This document shows, piece by piece, positions 1 to 8,240 of a DNA stretch of 64,000 nt (the first letter of the stretch is position 1; the number at the start of each line of letters is the position of its first letter). A program made the translations under genes and the position numbers. A model generated the notes under the pieces. That model did no database searches. It saw nothing but the letters and a program-made list of their open reading frames with translations, and had not been told where the DNA came from. The stretch comes from Rhizobiales bacterium UBA1912 (GTDB lineage Bacteria; Pseudomonadota; Alphaproteobacteria; Rhizobiales; Devosiaceae), in NCBI GenBank assembly GCA_002337455.1, contig DDGC01000028.1, positions 161,464 to 225,463 on the forward strand, written 5' to 3'.

Positions 1-1
1 G

Positions 2-1288
2 GGCCTGGGAATTTCACGCAATTCGGTCAACGCGGCCTATGAATTGTTGCGGGCTGACGGGGTGATCGCGGTGCGGGCCGGTGCCGCGCCGCAGGTGGTG
101 GCGCGGGCCGAGCTGGAAGCAGCGCAGCTCGATGAGGCGGGTCCGGGCATCGGGCTTTCGCAGCGGGGCCGGGCGCTGGCCCGCGATCTGCGCCAATGGC
201 AGGGCGGCCGCCATGCCGGCCAGCTCGAACCCGGCGCCCCCGATGAAAATCTCTTTCCTGCCGACCTCTGGGCCCGGACGCTGCGGAGGGTGGCGCGGCA
301 GAAATTCGGGGACGCGGCCAATTATGCCGATGTCGACGGGCTGCCCCGGCTCAAACTCGCACTGGCCGATCATCTGGCGCGGCACCGCGGGGTCAGTGCA
401 ACGCCCAACCAGATCATCATGGTCCCCTCGATCCAGGCGGGACTTTCACTGATGGCACACTGCCTTGCCGATCCGGGGGAGGCCGGCTTTGTGGAATCGC
501 CGGGCTATTTCGGGGCGCGGACGGCGTTTGCCGGGGCAGGGCTGCTGACAAAAGCGCTCGAAGTCGACGCTCAGGGCGCCGATCCGGCAGCGCTGGCAGG
601 CAGCGGCGCGCGGCTTGTCTATGTCACACCCTCGCACCACTATCCCACCGGCGCGCGGATGAATTTGCAGCGGCGCATGGATTTGCTCGAAGCGGCACGG
701 CGCGAAGGCGCGATGGTGCTCGAGGACGATTACGACAGCGAATTCATGTGGCAGGGCCGGGCGATTGCCGCCCTGCAGGGGATCAGCCGGGGCGGCGAGG
801 TCATCTATTTCGGCACGACCGCCAAGAGCCTGCTGCCGGGATTACGGCTGGCCTATATGGTGGTACCCGAGCCGCTTGTCGGGTCGCTCAAACAGGCGCA
901 GCGCAATATGGGCCTTAGGGTCAATATTCACGCACAGGCCGCTTACGCCGAACTGATTGAAAGCGGGGCGCTGGTCACCCATTTGAAACGGATTGCCCGG
1001 CTTTATGAGGAACGCGGCCGCTTGCTGGTGCAAACGCTGCGGCAACGACTTGGCGATAGCATCGAGATCGCCATGCCCATGGGTGGCCTGCAGACCGTGA
1101 TAGGGTTCGCCGACAGCATCGACGACACCACGGTTGCGGCTCGGCTGGCCAAGGAAGGCTTTGAAACGCCAGCGCTTTCGAGTTATTGCGCTGGGGAGAA
1201 ACGCAAGGGCCTTGTCGTCGGATTTGCCGATGCCACCGAAAAGCGGATGGCCCGGTTTGCTAGGCTTCTCGAAGGGCTCCTTGATTGA
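2..1288 (+). CDS. MocR-family GntR/aminotransferase regulator, 5' truncated by window edge
   Basis: The frame is open to the left edge, so the true start is outside the window. The first 20 or so residues (LGISRNSVNAAYELL, then LRADGVI) are the end of a GntR-type winged helix-turn-helix. The rest is a fold-type I aminotransferase domain with PSHHYPTG, the EDDYDSEF segment and the PLP-lysine region GTTAKSLLPGLRLAY, the usual arrangement in MocR/PdxR-like regulators. Such proteins bind PLP or an external aldimine and act as transcription factors rather than as transaminases. The target is unknown. It could regulate a gene left of the window. The stop codon overlaps a 22-bp palindrome that probably belongs to the metH promoter. 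Confidence 0.9.
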   Translation, partial: GLGISRNSVNAAYELLRADGVIAVRAGAAPQVVARAELEAAQLDEAGPGIGLSQRGRALARDLRQWQGGRHAGQLEPGAPDENLFPADLWARTLRRVARQKFGDAANYADVDGLPRLKLALADHLARHRGVSATPNQIIMVPSIQAGLSLMAHCLADPGEAGFVESPGYFGARTAFAGAGLLTKALEVDAQGADPAALAGSGARLVYVTPSHHYPTGARMNLQRRMDLLEAARREGAMVLEDDYDSEFMWQGRAIAALQGISRGGEVIYFGTTAKSLLPGLRLAYMVVPEPLVGSLKQAQRNMGLRVNIHAQAAYAELIESGALVTHLKRIARLYEERGRLLVQTLRQRLGDSIEIAMPMGGLQTVIGFADSIDDTTVAARLAKEGFETPALSSYCAGEKRKGLVVGFADATEKRMARFARLLEGLLD

Positions 1289-1308
1289 CATAAAGATATC
1301 TTTATGTC
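1287..1308. promoter_or_regulatory. Perfect 22-bp palindrome upstream of metH, candidate SahR/SamR-type operator
   Basis: The half-site GACATAAAGAT is followed directly by its exact reverse complement. The core ATAAAGATATCTTTAT matches my recollection of the motif for ArsR-family SahR/SamR regulators (S-adenosylhomocysteine/methionine responsive) that control methionine-cycle genes in Proteobacteria. It lies 45 bp before the metH start and shares two bases with the stop codon of the upstream gene. The perfect symmetry is seen in the sequence. The regulator assignment is from memory. Confidence 0.7.
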
Positions 1309-1353
1309 TTTGTATTACTTCGCGGGATTATCCCGCAGGAATGGATTTTCACT

Positions 1354-4300
1354 ATGTGCAACGCCCCCGGATGTACCCACGGCCACACCCATGCCCCCGC
1401 TGACGGGCGCATGGGCGGCATGGGCGAGGGGAGCGCTGCGATTGCCGTTGAGGCGTTGCGGCCGGGCTCGGGCCCCGTCCGCACGGCAAAAGAGGGCGAG
1501 GAGATCCTTGCGGCGCTGACCGTTGCGGCGCGCGAGCGTATCCTCATTCTCGACGGCGCCATGGGCACCATGATCCAGCTCGAAAAGCTCTCGGAAGAAA
1601 ACTTCCGCGGCGAGCGGTTTGCCGATTGGCACAAGCCGCTGCAGGGCAATAACGATCTTCTGGTCATCACAGAACCCAAGCTCATCGAAGATATCCACTT
1701 CGCCTATGCCATGGCGGGCGCGGATTTGCTGGAGACCAACACGTTTTCGGGCACCACCATCGCCCAGGCCGATTACGGCATGGAGGCGCTGGCCTATGAG
1801 CTCAACGTCGCCGGGGCGCAGGCCGCCAAGCGCGCCGCGATCCGTGCCGAGGCCGAAGACGGCAGACGCCGGTTTGTGGCCGGGGCGGTCGGGCCGACCA
1901 ACCGCACGGCGTCCATTTCGCCTGACGTGAACAATCCGGGCTATCGCGCCACCAGTTTCGATCAGTTGCGCATCGCCTATGGCGAGCAGATCGAAGGGCT
2001 GATCGATGGCGGCTCGGATTTGATCCTGATCGAAACGATCTTCGATACGCTCAACGCCAAGGCGGCGATCTTTGCCGCCGAAGAAACGTTCGAAAAGAAG
2101 GGCATCCGCCTGCCGGTGATGATTTCGGGTACGATCACCGATCTGTCCGGCCGCACGCTTTCGGGCCAGACCCCGACTGCCTTCTGGTATTCCCTGCGCC
2201 ATGCGCAGCCCTTCACCATCGGGCTCAACTGCGCGCTGGGCGCCAACGCCATGCGCGCCCATCTGGGCGAGATTTCCGATATCGCCGATGCATTGGTCTG
2301 CGCCTATCCCAATGCGGGCCTGCCCAACGAGTTCGGCGAGTATGACGAGAGCCCCGAATTCATGGCAGAGCAAATCGAAGGGTTTGCACGCGACGGGTTT
2401 TTGAACATCGTAGGCGGCTGTTGCGGATCGACGCCCGAGCACATTGCAGCCATCGCCGGGGCGGTTTCGGAATATCCGCCGCGCCAGATCCCCGAGATCG
2501 AGCCGCGCCTGCGGCTTTCGGGGCTCGAACCGTTCACGCTCACCGACGATATTCCCTTCGTCAACGTGGGCGAGCGCACCAACGTCACCGGTTCGGCCCG
2601 GTTCAAAAAGCTCATCACTTCGGGCGATTACGCAACGGCGCTCGACGTGGCGCGCGACCAGGTGGAAAACGGCGCGCAGATCATCGACATCAACATGGAC
2701 GAAGGGTTGATCGACAGCCAGCAGGTTATGGTCGAATACCTCAATCTCGTGGCGTCCGAACCCGATATCGCGCGCGTTCCTGTGATGATCGACTCCTCGA
2801 AATGGGAGGTGATCGAAGCGGGCCTCAAATGCGTTCAGGGCAAGGCCATCGTCAATTCGATTTCCATGAAGGAAGGCGAGGACAAGTTCCGCGAACAGGC
2901 GCGGCTGTGCCGGCTCTATGGCGCTGCCGTGGTCGTCATGGCGTTCGACGAGACCGGCCAGGCCGATACCAAGCAGCGCAAGGTGGAAATCTGCACCCGC
3001 GCTTATCGCATCCTTGTCGATGAAGTCGGTTTTCCGCCCGAGGACATCATTTTCGACCCCAACGTCTTCGCCGTCGCCACCGGCATTGAGGAGCACGACA
3101 ATTACGGCGTCGATTTCATCGAGGCGACGAAAGAAATCACCAATACGCTGCCCCATGTCCACATCTCGGGCGGCGTCTCGAACCTCTCGTTCTCGTTCCG
3201 GGGCAATGAGCCGGTGCGCGAGGCCATGCACGCGGTGTTCCTCTACCACGCCATCAAGGTCGGCATGGATATGGGCATCGTCAATGCCGGCCAGCTTGCG
3301 GTCTATGAATCGATCGATCCCGAGTTGCGCGAGGCGTGCGAGGACGTGGTTCTCAACCGGCGGTCCGATTCCACCGAGCGCCTGCTCGATCTTGCCGAGC
3401 GCTACAAGGGGCAGGGCGGCAAGGAAGCCAGGGCCAAGGATCTGAGCTGGCGCGAAAAGCCGGTTGGCGAGCGGATTTCGCACGCGCTGGTCAACGGCAT
3501 CACCGAATATATCGAGCCCGACACCGAAGAAGCGCGCCAGAGTTTTGCCCGCCCCCTGCACGTCATTGAAGGCCCGCTGATGGACGGCATGAACATCGTT
3601 GGCGAATTGTTCGGCGCGGGAAAAATGTTTTTGCCCCAGGTCGTCAAATCGGCGCGCGTCATGAAGCAGGCCGTGGCCTATCTGTTGCCGTTCATGGAGG
3701 CCGAAGCCGATGGCCAGCGCCAGAGCGCGGGCAAGATCTTGATGGCGACTGTAAAGGGCGACGTCCACGATATCGGAAAGAACATCGTGGGTGTGGTTCT
3801 GGCCTGCAACAATTACGAGATCATCGATCTGGGCGTCATGGTGCCGACCCAGAAAATCCTCGAAACCGCCCGCGAGCAGAATGTGGACGTGATCGGGCTG
3901 TCGGGTCTCATCACCCCCTCGCTCGACGAGATGGTGCATGTAGCCACTGAGATGGAGCGCGAGGGCTTTTCCATTCCGCTGCTGATCGGCGGGGCGACGA
4001 CCAGCCGTGTCCACACGGCGGTCAAGATCAACCCGCGCTACAATGGCGGGGCGACAGTCTATGTGAAGGACGCCTCGCTTGCCGTGAACGTGGTCTCCAA
4101 ACTGCTCTCGAAAGAGGCGGCCAATGATTACGTCAAGACCATCCGGCAGGAATACGAAACTGTCGCTGAAAAGCACAGGAAGGGCGAGGCGGACAAGAAA
4201 CGCATTTCGCTCGCTGCGGCGCGCGACAATTCCTTCAAGCCTGACTGGTCGGCCTATACGCCGAAGGCACCCTCATTTCTGGGCACCAAGACCTTCCAGG

Positions 4301-5193
4301 ATTGGGATCTGGCGGATCTGGCCAAATACATAGACTGGACGCCATTCTTTCAGGCCTGGGAGTTCAAGGGCGTCTATCCGAAAATCCTCGACGATGCGCG
4401 ACAGGGCGAGGCGGCGCGGCAGTTGTTTGCCGATGCTCAGGACATGCTCAAGCGCATCATCGATGAAAACTGGTTTACGCCCAAAGCCGTTGTCGGTTTC
4501 TGGCCGGCCAACCGGGCCGGGGACGATGTGCAGCTCTTCACCGACGAAACCCGATCGAACGAGCTGGCGAAGTTCTTCACCCTGCGCCAGCAGCTTGGCA
4601 AATCGGGCGACAAGGCCAATCTCGCGCTGGCCGATTTCATGGCCGAGCCGGGCACGCCCGATTATGTCGGCGGGTTCTGCGTCACCGCCGGGTTCGAGGA
4701 AATCGCCATCGCCGACAAATTCGACGAGGAAAACGACAATTACTCCTCGATCCTCGTCAAGGCGCTGGCCGATCGCTTCGCCGAAGCCTTTGCCGAGCGG
4801 CTGCACGAAATGGTGCGGACCGAGCTTTGGGGCTATGCCGACGAAAACTACGCGCCCGCAGAGCTGATCGGCGAGCCCTATCAGGGCATCCGCCCTGCGC
4901 CGGGCTATCCGGCCCAGCCCGATCACACCGAAAAGACCACGCTGTTTGAACTGCTCGACGTGGAGGCCGAAATCGGGGTCAAGCTGACCGAAAGCTACGC
5001 CATGTGGCCGGGCTCGTCGGTGTCGGGGCTCTATTTTGCCCATCCCGAGAGCTATTATTTCGGCGTCGCCAAGGTCGAACGCGATCAGGTCGAGGACTAC
5101 GCAAGGCGCAAGGGGATGGCCATCGAGGAAATCGAGCGCTGGCTCGGCCCGGTGCTCAACTACATTCCGGGAAGCGAGAAGGCGGCGGGGTAA
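1354..5193 (+). CDS. metH: Cobalamin-dependent methionine synthase
   Basis: Transfers the methyl group of 5-methyl-tetrahydrofolate to homocysteine through methylcobalamin. All four modules are present in 1279 residues. The homocysteine domain has the zinc cysteines C293 (GLNCALGA) and C356/C357 (GGCCGST). The pterin-binding domain begins NVGERTNVTGSARF. The cobalamin domain has DVHDIGKN with ligand H805. The C-terminal activation domain has RPAPGYPAQPDH. Compared with E. coli MetH there are about 46 extra N-terminal residues, beginning MCNAPGCTHGHTHAP, rich in Cys and His. The ATG chosen has AGGA about 13 bases upstream and a small GCGGGA/TCCCGC hairpin before that. A later start near residue 20 is possible. 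Followed by purU and folD, which share folate metabolism. Confidence 0.96.
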   Translation: MCNAPGCTHGHTHAPADGRMGGMGEGSAAIAVEALRPGSGPVRTAKEGEEILAALTVAARERILILDGAMGTMIQLEKLSEENFRGERFADWHKPLQGNNDLLVITEPKLIEDIHFAYAMAGADLLETNTFSGTTIAQADYGMEALAYELNVAGAQAAKRAAIRAEAEDGRRRFVAGAVGPTNRTASISPDVNNPGYRATSFDQLRIAYGEQIEGLIDGGSDLILIETIFDTLNAKAAIFAAEETFEKKGIRLPVMISGTITDLSGRTLSGQTPTAFWYSLRHAQPFTIGLNCALGANAMRAHLGEISDIADALVCAYPNAGLPNEFGEYDESPEFMAEQIEGFARDGFLNIVGGCCGSTPEHIAAIAGAVSEYPPRQIPEIEPRLRLSGLEPFTLTDDIPFVNVGERTNVTGSARFKKLITSGDYATALDVARDQVENGAQIIDINMDEGLIDSQQVMVEYLNLVASEPDIARVPVMIDSSKWEVIEAGLKCVQGKAIVNSISMKEGEDKFREQARLCRLYGAAVVVMAFDETGQADTKQRKVEICTRAYRILVDEVGFPPEDIIFDPNVFAVATGIEEHDNYGVDFIEATKEITNTLPHVHISGGVSNLSFSFRGNEPVREAMHAVFLYHAIKVGMDMGIVNAGQLAVYESIDPELREACEDVVLNRRSDSTERLLDLAERYKGQGGKEARAKDLSWREKPVGERISHALVNGITEYIEPDTEEARQSFARPLHVIEGPLMDGMNIVGELFGAGKMFLPQVVKSARVMKQAVAYLLPFMEAEADGQRQSAGKILMATVKGDVHDIGKNIVGVVLACNNYEIIDLGVMVPTQKILETAREQNVDVIGLSGLITPSLDEMVHVATEMEREGFSIPLLIGGATTSRVHTAVKINPRYNGGATVYVKDASLAVNVVSKLLSKEAANDYVKTIRQEYETVAEKHRKGEADKKRISLAAARDNSFKPDWSAYTPKAPSFLGTKTFQDWDLADLAKYIDWTPFFQAWEFKGVYPKILDDARQGEAARQLFADAQDMLKRIIDENWFTPKAVVGFWPANRAGDDVQLFTDETRSNELAKFFTLRQQLGKSGDKANLALADFMAEPGTPDYVGGFCVTAGFEEIAIADKFDEENDNYSSILVKALADRFAEAFAERLHEMVRTELWGYADENYAPAELIGEPYQGIRPAPGYPAQPDHTEKTTLFELLDVEAEIGVKLTESYAMWPGSSVSGLYFAHPESYYFGVAKVERDQVEDYARRKGMAIEEIERWLGPVLNYIPGSEKAAG

Positions 5194-5235
5194 TTCCCCC
5201 AGTTTTATGCAGAATCGGATTTGTTCTCTGCGCTG

Positions 5236-5312
5236 CCCCGGTGAAAACCGGGGTCCATGGGCGCTGCGTCGGGCAATGGTGCAACGGACCATGCTGCTGG
5301 ACCCCGGTTTCT
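5236..5312. repeat. Long palindromic intergenic repeat, family A (copy 1)
   Basis: CCCCGGTGAAAACCGGGG followed by TCCATGG forms one small hairpin. About 40 bases on, CATGCTGCTGGACCCCGG starts the complementary arm, so the whole unit can fold into a long imperfect hairpin. A near-identical unit lies at 25258-25355, and shorter or decayed copies occur at 55613-55648 and 63869-63945. It is non-coding and lies in the 325-base gap between metH and purU. Confidence 0.75.
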
Positions 5313-5334
5313 CACCCGCCGCTACGCGTCGACT

Positions 5335-5400
5335 TCTCCCCCAAAGGGAGAGGTAAGCGTCGGCGACTAGCCCCAGCGCCACCTCTCCCTTTGGGGGAGA
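5335..5400. repeat. Exact 20-bp inverted repeat (CTCTCCCTTTGGGGGAG type), family B
   Basis: Arms at 5335-5354 and 5381-5400 are exact reverse complements separated by 26 bases. The arm core is CTCTCCCTTTGGGGGAG. It is followed by a short GGCTG-TGTAA-CAGCC hairpin and GGGTGAGGGGG. This is a dispersed intergenic palindrome, possibly also folding at the end of the metH transcript. No gene is visible in the gap that holds it. Confidence 0.7.
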
Positions 5401-5518
5401 GGTCGGCTGTGTAACAGCCGGGTGAGGGGGCCTTTCCTTACTATCCCCATCTCGACATCTCAGCTCCAACCCCTTATGAACCCCGGTGAATCTAAGCCTT
5501 CTGGGGGCCCATCCGCTC

Positions 5519-6367
5519 ATGCCCAATTTCATCCTCACTTTGTCCTGTGCCGACAAGCCCGGGATCGTTTCCGGTGTGACGAGCGAATTGTTCGGGCTGG
5601 GCGCCAATATCGCTGAATCCAACCAGTTCTGGGATCGGGACACCGACAAGTTCTTCATGCGCATCGGGTTCACCGCGCCGCTGGGCGTGGACAAGGATGC
5701 CGTAGAACGTGCGCTCAAACCGGTTGTCGAGCGGTTCGATATGAAGACCGCAGTTGTCGATGAGGCGCGGGTGCCGCGCATCGTCATGCTGGTCTCCAAA
5801 TTCGACCATGCCATGCTGCACCTGCTCTACCAGATCAAGGTGGGCGCGCTGCGGGCCGAGGTCGCCGCGATCATTTCCAACCACGAGACGGCGCGCGCCA
5901 TTGCCGAGGCCGAAGGCGTCCCGTTCTACCACCTGCCTGTCGCCAGGGGACAGAAGGCCGAGCAGGAGGCCGAGGTTCTGAAAATCGTCAAGGCGTCCGA
6001 TGCCGACCTTGTGGTCCTGGCGCGCTATATGCAGATCCTCTCCGACCAGCTTTCGACACGCCTGTTCGGCAAGGCCATCAATATCCACCACTCGTTCCTG
6101 CCCTCGTTCAAGGGCGCCAAGCCCTATCATCAGGCCCATGAGCGCGGCGTGAAAATCATCGGCGCGACGGCCCATTACGTAACGCCCGATCTCGACGAAG
6201 GCCCGATCATCGAGCAGGAAACGGCGCGGGTAACGCACGCCATGAGCCCCGACGATCTGATCGCTGTGGGCCGCGATATCGAGAGCCGCGTGCTCGGCCG
6301 CGCGGTCAAAAGCCATCTGGAAAACCGCGTCATGCTCAACGGGCACAAGACAGTCGTTTTCGCTTAA
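5519..6367 (+). CDS. purU: Formyltetrahydrofolate deformylase
   Basis: Hydrolyses 10-formyl-tetrahydrofolate to formate and tetrahydrofolate, balancing the one-carbon pool. The 282-residue protein has an N-terminal ACT domain (MPNFILTLSCADKPGIVSG, about residues 1-75). A formyltransferase domain follows, with the catalytic segment HHSFLPSFKGAKPYHQAH and the later DLDEGPIIEQE. The start was set at this ATG because the ACT domain begins here. A GTG 33 bases upstream would add residues that do not look like the family. It sits 12 bases before folD and behind metH, forming a folate-linked group. Confidence 0.95.
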   Translation: MPNFILTLSCADKPGIVSGVTSELFGLGANIAESNQFWDRDTDKFFMRIGFTAPLGVDKDAVERALKPVVERFDMKTAVVDEARVPRIVMLVSKFDHAMLHLLYQIKVGALRAEVAAIISNHETARAIAEAEGVPFYHLPVARGQKAEQEAEVLKIVKASDADLVVLARYMQILSDQLSTRLFGKAINIHHSFLPSFKGAKPYHQAHERGVKIIGATAHYVTPDLDEGPIIEQETARVTHAMSPDDLIAVGRDIESRVLGRAVKSHLENRVMLNGHKTVVFA

Positions 6368-6379
6368 AAGGAGGTCGCC

Positions 6380-7264
6380 ATGACCGCACGGATCATCGAC
6401 GGCAAGGCGGTTGCCGCTTCGGCAATCGAGAGGATCAAAGCGGGCGCTGGCGCGTTTACGGCGGCTAACGGGGTGCCGCCAGGTCTGGCGGTGGTCCTTG
6501 TCGGCGAGGATGCTGCGAGCCAGGTCTATGTGGCGTCCAAAGGGCGGATGGCCAAGGAATGCGGTTTCCATTCGGTCCAGCATACGCTGGCCGCGGACAC
6601 CACACAGGAGGCGCTTCTGGCGCTGATCGGCACGCTCAATGCCGATCCGGCCATCCACGGCATTCTCGTGCAACTGCCGCTCCCGGCCCATCTCGACGAA
6701 CGCACCACCATCGGCGCCCTCGATCCGGCCAAGGATGTGGACGGCCTCCACGATGTGTCGATCGGCCGTCTGGCGTCGGGGCAGGTTGAGAAAACTCTCG
6801 TACCCTGCACACCCAAGGGCTGCATGGAACTGCTCGAGACCGTCTATCCCGACGGGATTTCGGGGCTGACGGCGGTTGTCGTTGGGCGCTCCAATCTTGT
6901 CGGGCGGCCCGTCGCGGCGCTGCTCCAGCACGCCAACGCCACGGTCACGATCGCCCATTCGCGCACCCGCGATTTGCCCGGTCTCTGCCGCAGTGCCGAT
7001 ATCGTGGTCGCCGCCATCGGCCGGCCCGAATTCATCAAGGGCGACTGGATCAAGGATGGCGCCACTGTGATCGATGTGGGCATCAACCGTATCGCCGCCC
7101 CTGAAAAGGGCGAGGGCAAGACACGGTTGGTCGGGGACGTCGATTTTGCTGCCGCATCCGGGCATGCCGGAGCGATCACGCCGGTGCCGGGCGGGGTGGG
7201 GCCGATGACCATCGCCATGCTGATGGCCAACACGCTCAGGGCCGCCGAGCAAAGCGTTGTCTGA
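6380..7264 (+). CDS. folD: Bifunctional methylene-THF dehydrogenase / methenyl-THF cyclohydrolase
   Basis: Interconverts 5,10-methylene-, 5,10-methenyl- and 10-formyl-tetrahydrofolate. Length 294 residues is normal. Visible signatures are the catalytic lysine segment YVASKGRMAKECGF, QLPLPAHLDE, PAKDVDGLHDVSIGRL, PCTPKGCMELL, the nucleotide-binding VVVGRSNLVGRPVAALL and the C-terminal PGGVGPMTIAMLMANT. The start codon is preceded by a strong AAGGAGGT ribosome site ending about five bases upstream. With purU it can turn methylene-THF carbon into free formate. Confidence 0.97.
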   Translation: MTARIIDGKAVAASAIERIKAGAGAFTAANGVPPGLAVVLVGEDAASQVYVASKGRMAKECGFHSVQHTLAADTTQEALLALIGTLNADPAIHGILVQLPLPAHLDERTTIGALDPAKDVDGLHDVSIGRLASGQVEKTLVPCTPKGCMELLETVYPDGISGLTAVVVGRSNLVGRPVAALLQHANATVTIAHSRTRDLPGLCRSADIVVAAIGRPEFIKGDWIKDGATVIDVGINRIAAPEKGEGKTRLVGDVDFAAASGHAGAITPVPGGVGPMTIAMLMANTLRAAEQSVV

Positions 7265-7277
7265 AATTTTTGTCCAG

Positions 7278-7319
7278 TTGATCTGGATCAAATAAGCCGA
7301 GCGAAAACAGGCGCATAAC
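7278..7319 (+). promoter_or_regulatory. FNR/FixK-type box with a class II promoter geometry
   Basis: TTGAT-CTGG-ATCAA at 7278-7291 is a perfect match to the FNR/FixK/Anr consensus TTGAT-N4-ATCAA. A plausible -10 hexamer, CATAAC at 7314-7319, places the box centre near -41.5 relative to a start about 7 bases further on, the classical position for activation. The first gene downstream is the 46-residue membrane protein. Confidence 0.65.
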
Positions 7320-7349
7320 ACCTTCATCACGTAACCGATGGAGGCTGTC

Positions 7350-7490
7350 ATGCCCTTTGAAACCGCAGTTATTGTTGCTGCCGTCGTTATCGCTTTCGGC
7401 GTGTTCGGGCTGGCGCTTGGCTATGTCGATATGATCGCCGGAGCGCGGGCCATCACCATTGAGGAAGAACGGGCGCTGCGGCGTAAGTGA
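7350..7490 (+). CDS. Small single-span membrane protein (46 aa)
   Basis: A short gene not recognised by family. It starts at ATG with GGAG seven bases upstream and encodes one hydrophobic helix (residues about 5-25, VIVAAVVIAFGVFGLALGY) followed by a charged tail (EEERALRRK), an N-out/C-in single-span arrangement. Initiation signals, hydrophobic pattern and the FNR box upstream support a real gene. It may be cotranscribed with the multi-span protein 54 bases downstream. Its link to low-oxygen regulation is inferred from the box alone. Confidence 0.7.
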   Translation: MPFETAVIVAAVVIAFGVFGLALGYVDMIAGARAITIEEERALRRK

Positions 7491-7544
7491 GCGTTGCCCC
7501 GTCAATCGTTTGAACCAAGAGGTGTCATGGCGCATTGAGTGGCC

Positions 7545-8240
7545 ATGAACGGTTTGGCGGCCTTAAGTGCGTTTGGCTTTGCACTGATCTGCGTTTTTGC
7601 CGGTCGGTTGGGCATCGGGTCGCGGTTGCGGCGACCAAGTGGGCTCAGCTTTGCCGGAGGCGCGGCGACGGCCTATGTGTTCGTCCATCTGCTGCCCGAA
7701 ATCGGCTATCACCGGCTGCGGATCGAGGAGAGCGATCACGCCTCCTATGAGGCGTTTCTCTATCCCGTGCTTTTGGCCGGAACCAGCATCTATTATGCGC
7801 TCGAATCCTATCTCAGCCATTCAAGACGCATGCGCGGGCCGGCCGGATTTGCCGTCCACATGGCCGGATTTTCGCTCTATTTCGCGTTGATCGGCTATTT
7901 TCTCCAGCATCGCGGGGACAAGGGCGCCGAGCAGGAATTATTCTATTTCCTCGTTCTGGGTCTGCACATTCTCGTGCTCGATACCGTGTTCCGGCGCAGG
8001 CATGAGGCGCTTTACGACAGGACCGGGCGCTGGGTGATGGCCGCTAGCGTGCTCGCCGGATGGGCGTTGGGAGAGTTGGTCGAATTTCCTGCCGCCGTGT
8101 CGGGCATGGCGTTCGCGCTGCTGGCCGGGGGGATGATCCTCAATATCCTCAAACAGGAATTGCCGGCCAGCAAGGAAGGGCAGGTCGTGCCCTTCCTCAT
8201 CGGTGCGGCGTCGTGTGCTGCGCTACTCGCCCTGGCCTAG
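7545..8240 (+). CDS. Multi-span integral membrane protein, distantly ZIP-like
   Basis: About 231 residues with seven or so hydrophobic segments. The sequence HLLPEIGYHR near the end of the second segment and GGMILNILKQELP near the C-terminus recall the metal-site helices of ZIP transporters, but the rest is not clearly ZIP. A transport role is therefore only a suggestion. An ATG two codons after a GTG was taken as the start. The 3' end overlaps the convergent hexosaminidase gene by 18 bases. Confidence 0.75.
   Translation: MNGLAALSAFGFALICVFAGRLGIGSRLRRPSGLSFAGGAATAYVFVHLLPEIGYHRLRIEESDHASYEAFLYPVLLAGTSIYYALESYLSHSRRMRGPAGFAVHMAGFSLYFALIGYFLQHRGDKGAEQELFYFLVLGLHILVLDTVFRRRHEALYDRTGRWVMAASVLAGWALGELVEFPAAVSGMAFALLAGGMILNILKQELPASKEGQVVPFLIGAASCAALLALA

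Noticed and set aside
1315..4176. Very long open frame (over 950 codons) on the minus strand opposite metH
   Set aside because: It mirrors metH codon by codon in GC-rich DNA; its translation is rich in Arg/His/Asp/Gly with no domain, while metH on the other strand has every expected motif.
5194..5518. CRISPR array in the repeat-rich gap after metH
   Set aside because: The repeats are inverted and of two different kinds; there is no regular direct repeat-spacer pattern and no cas gene.
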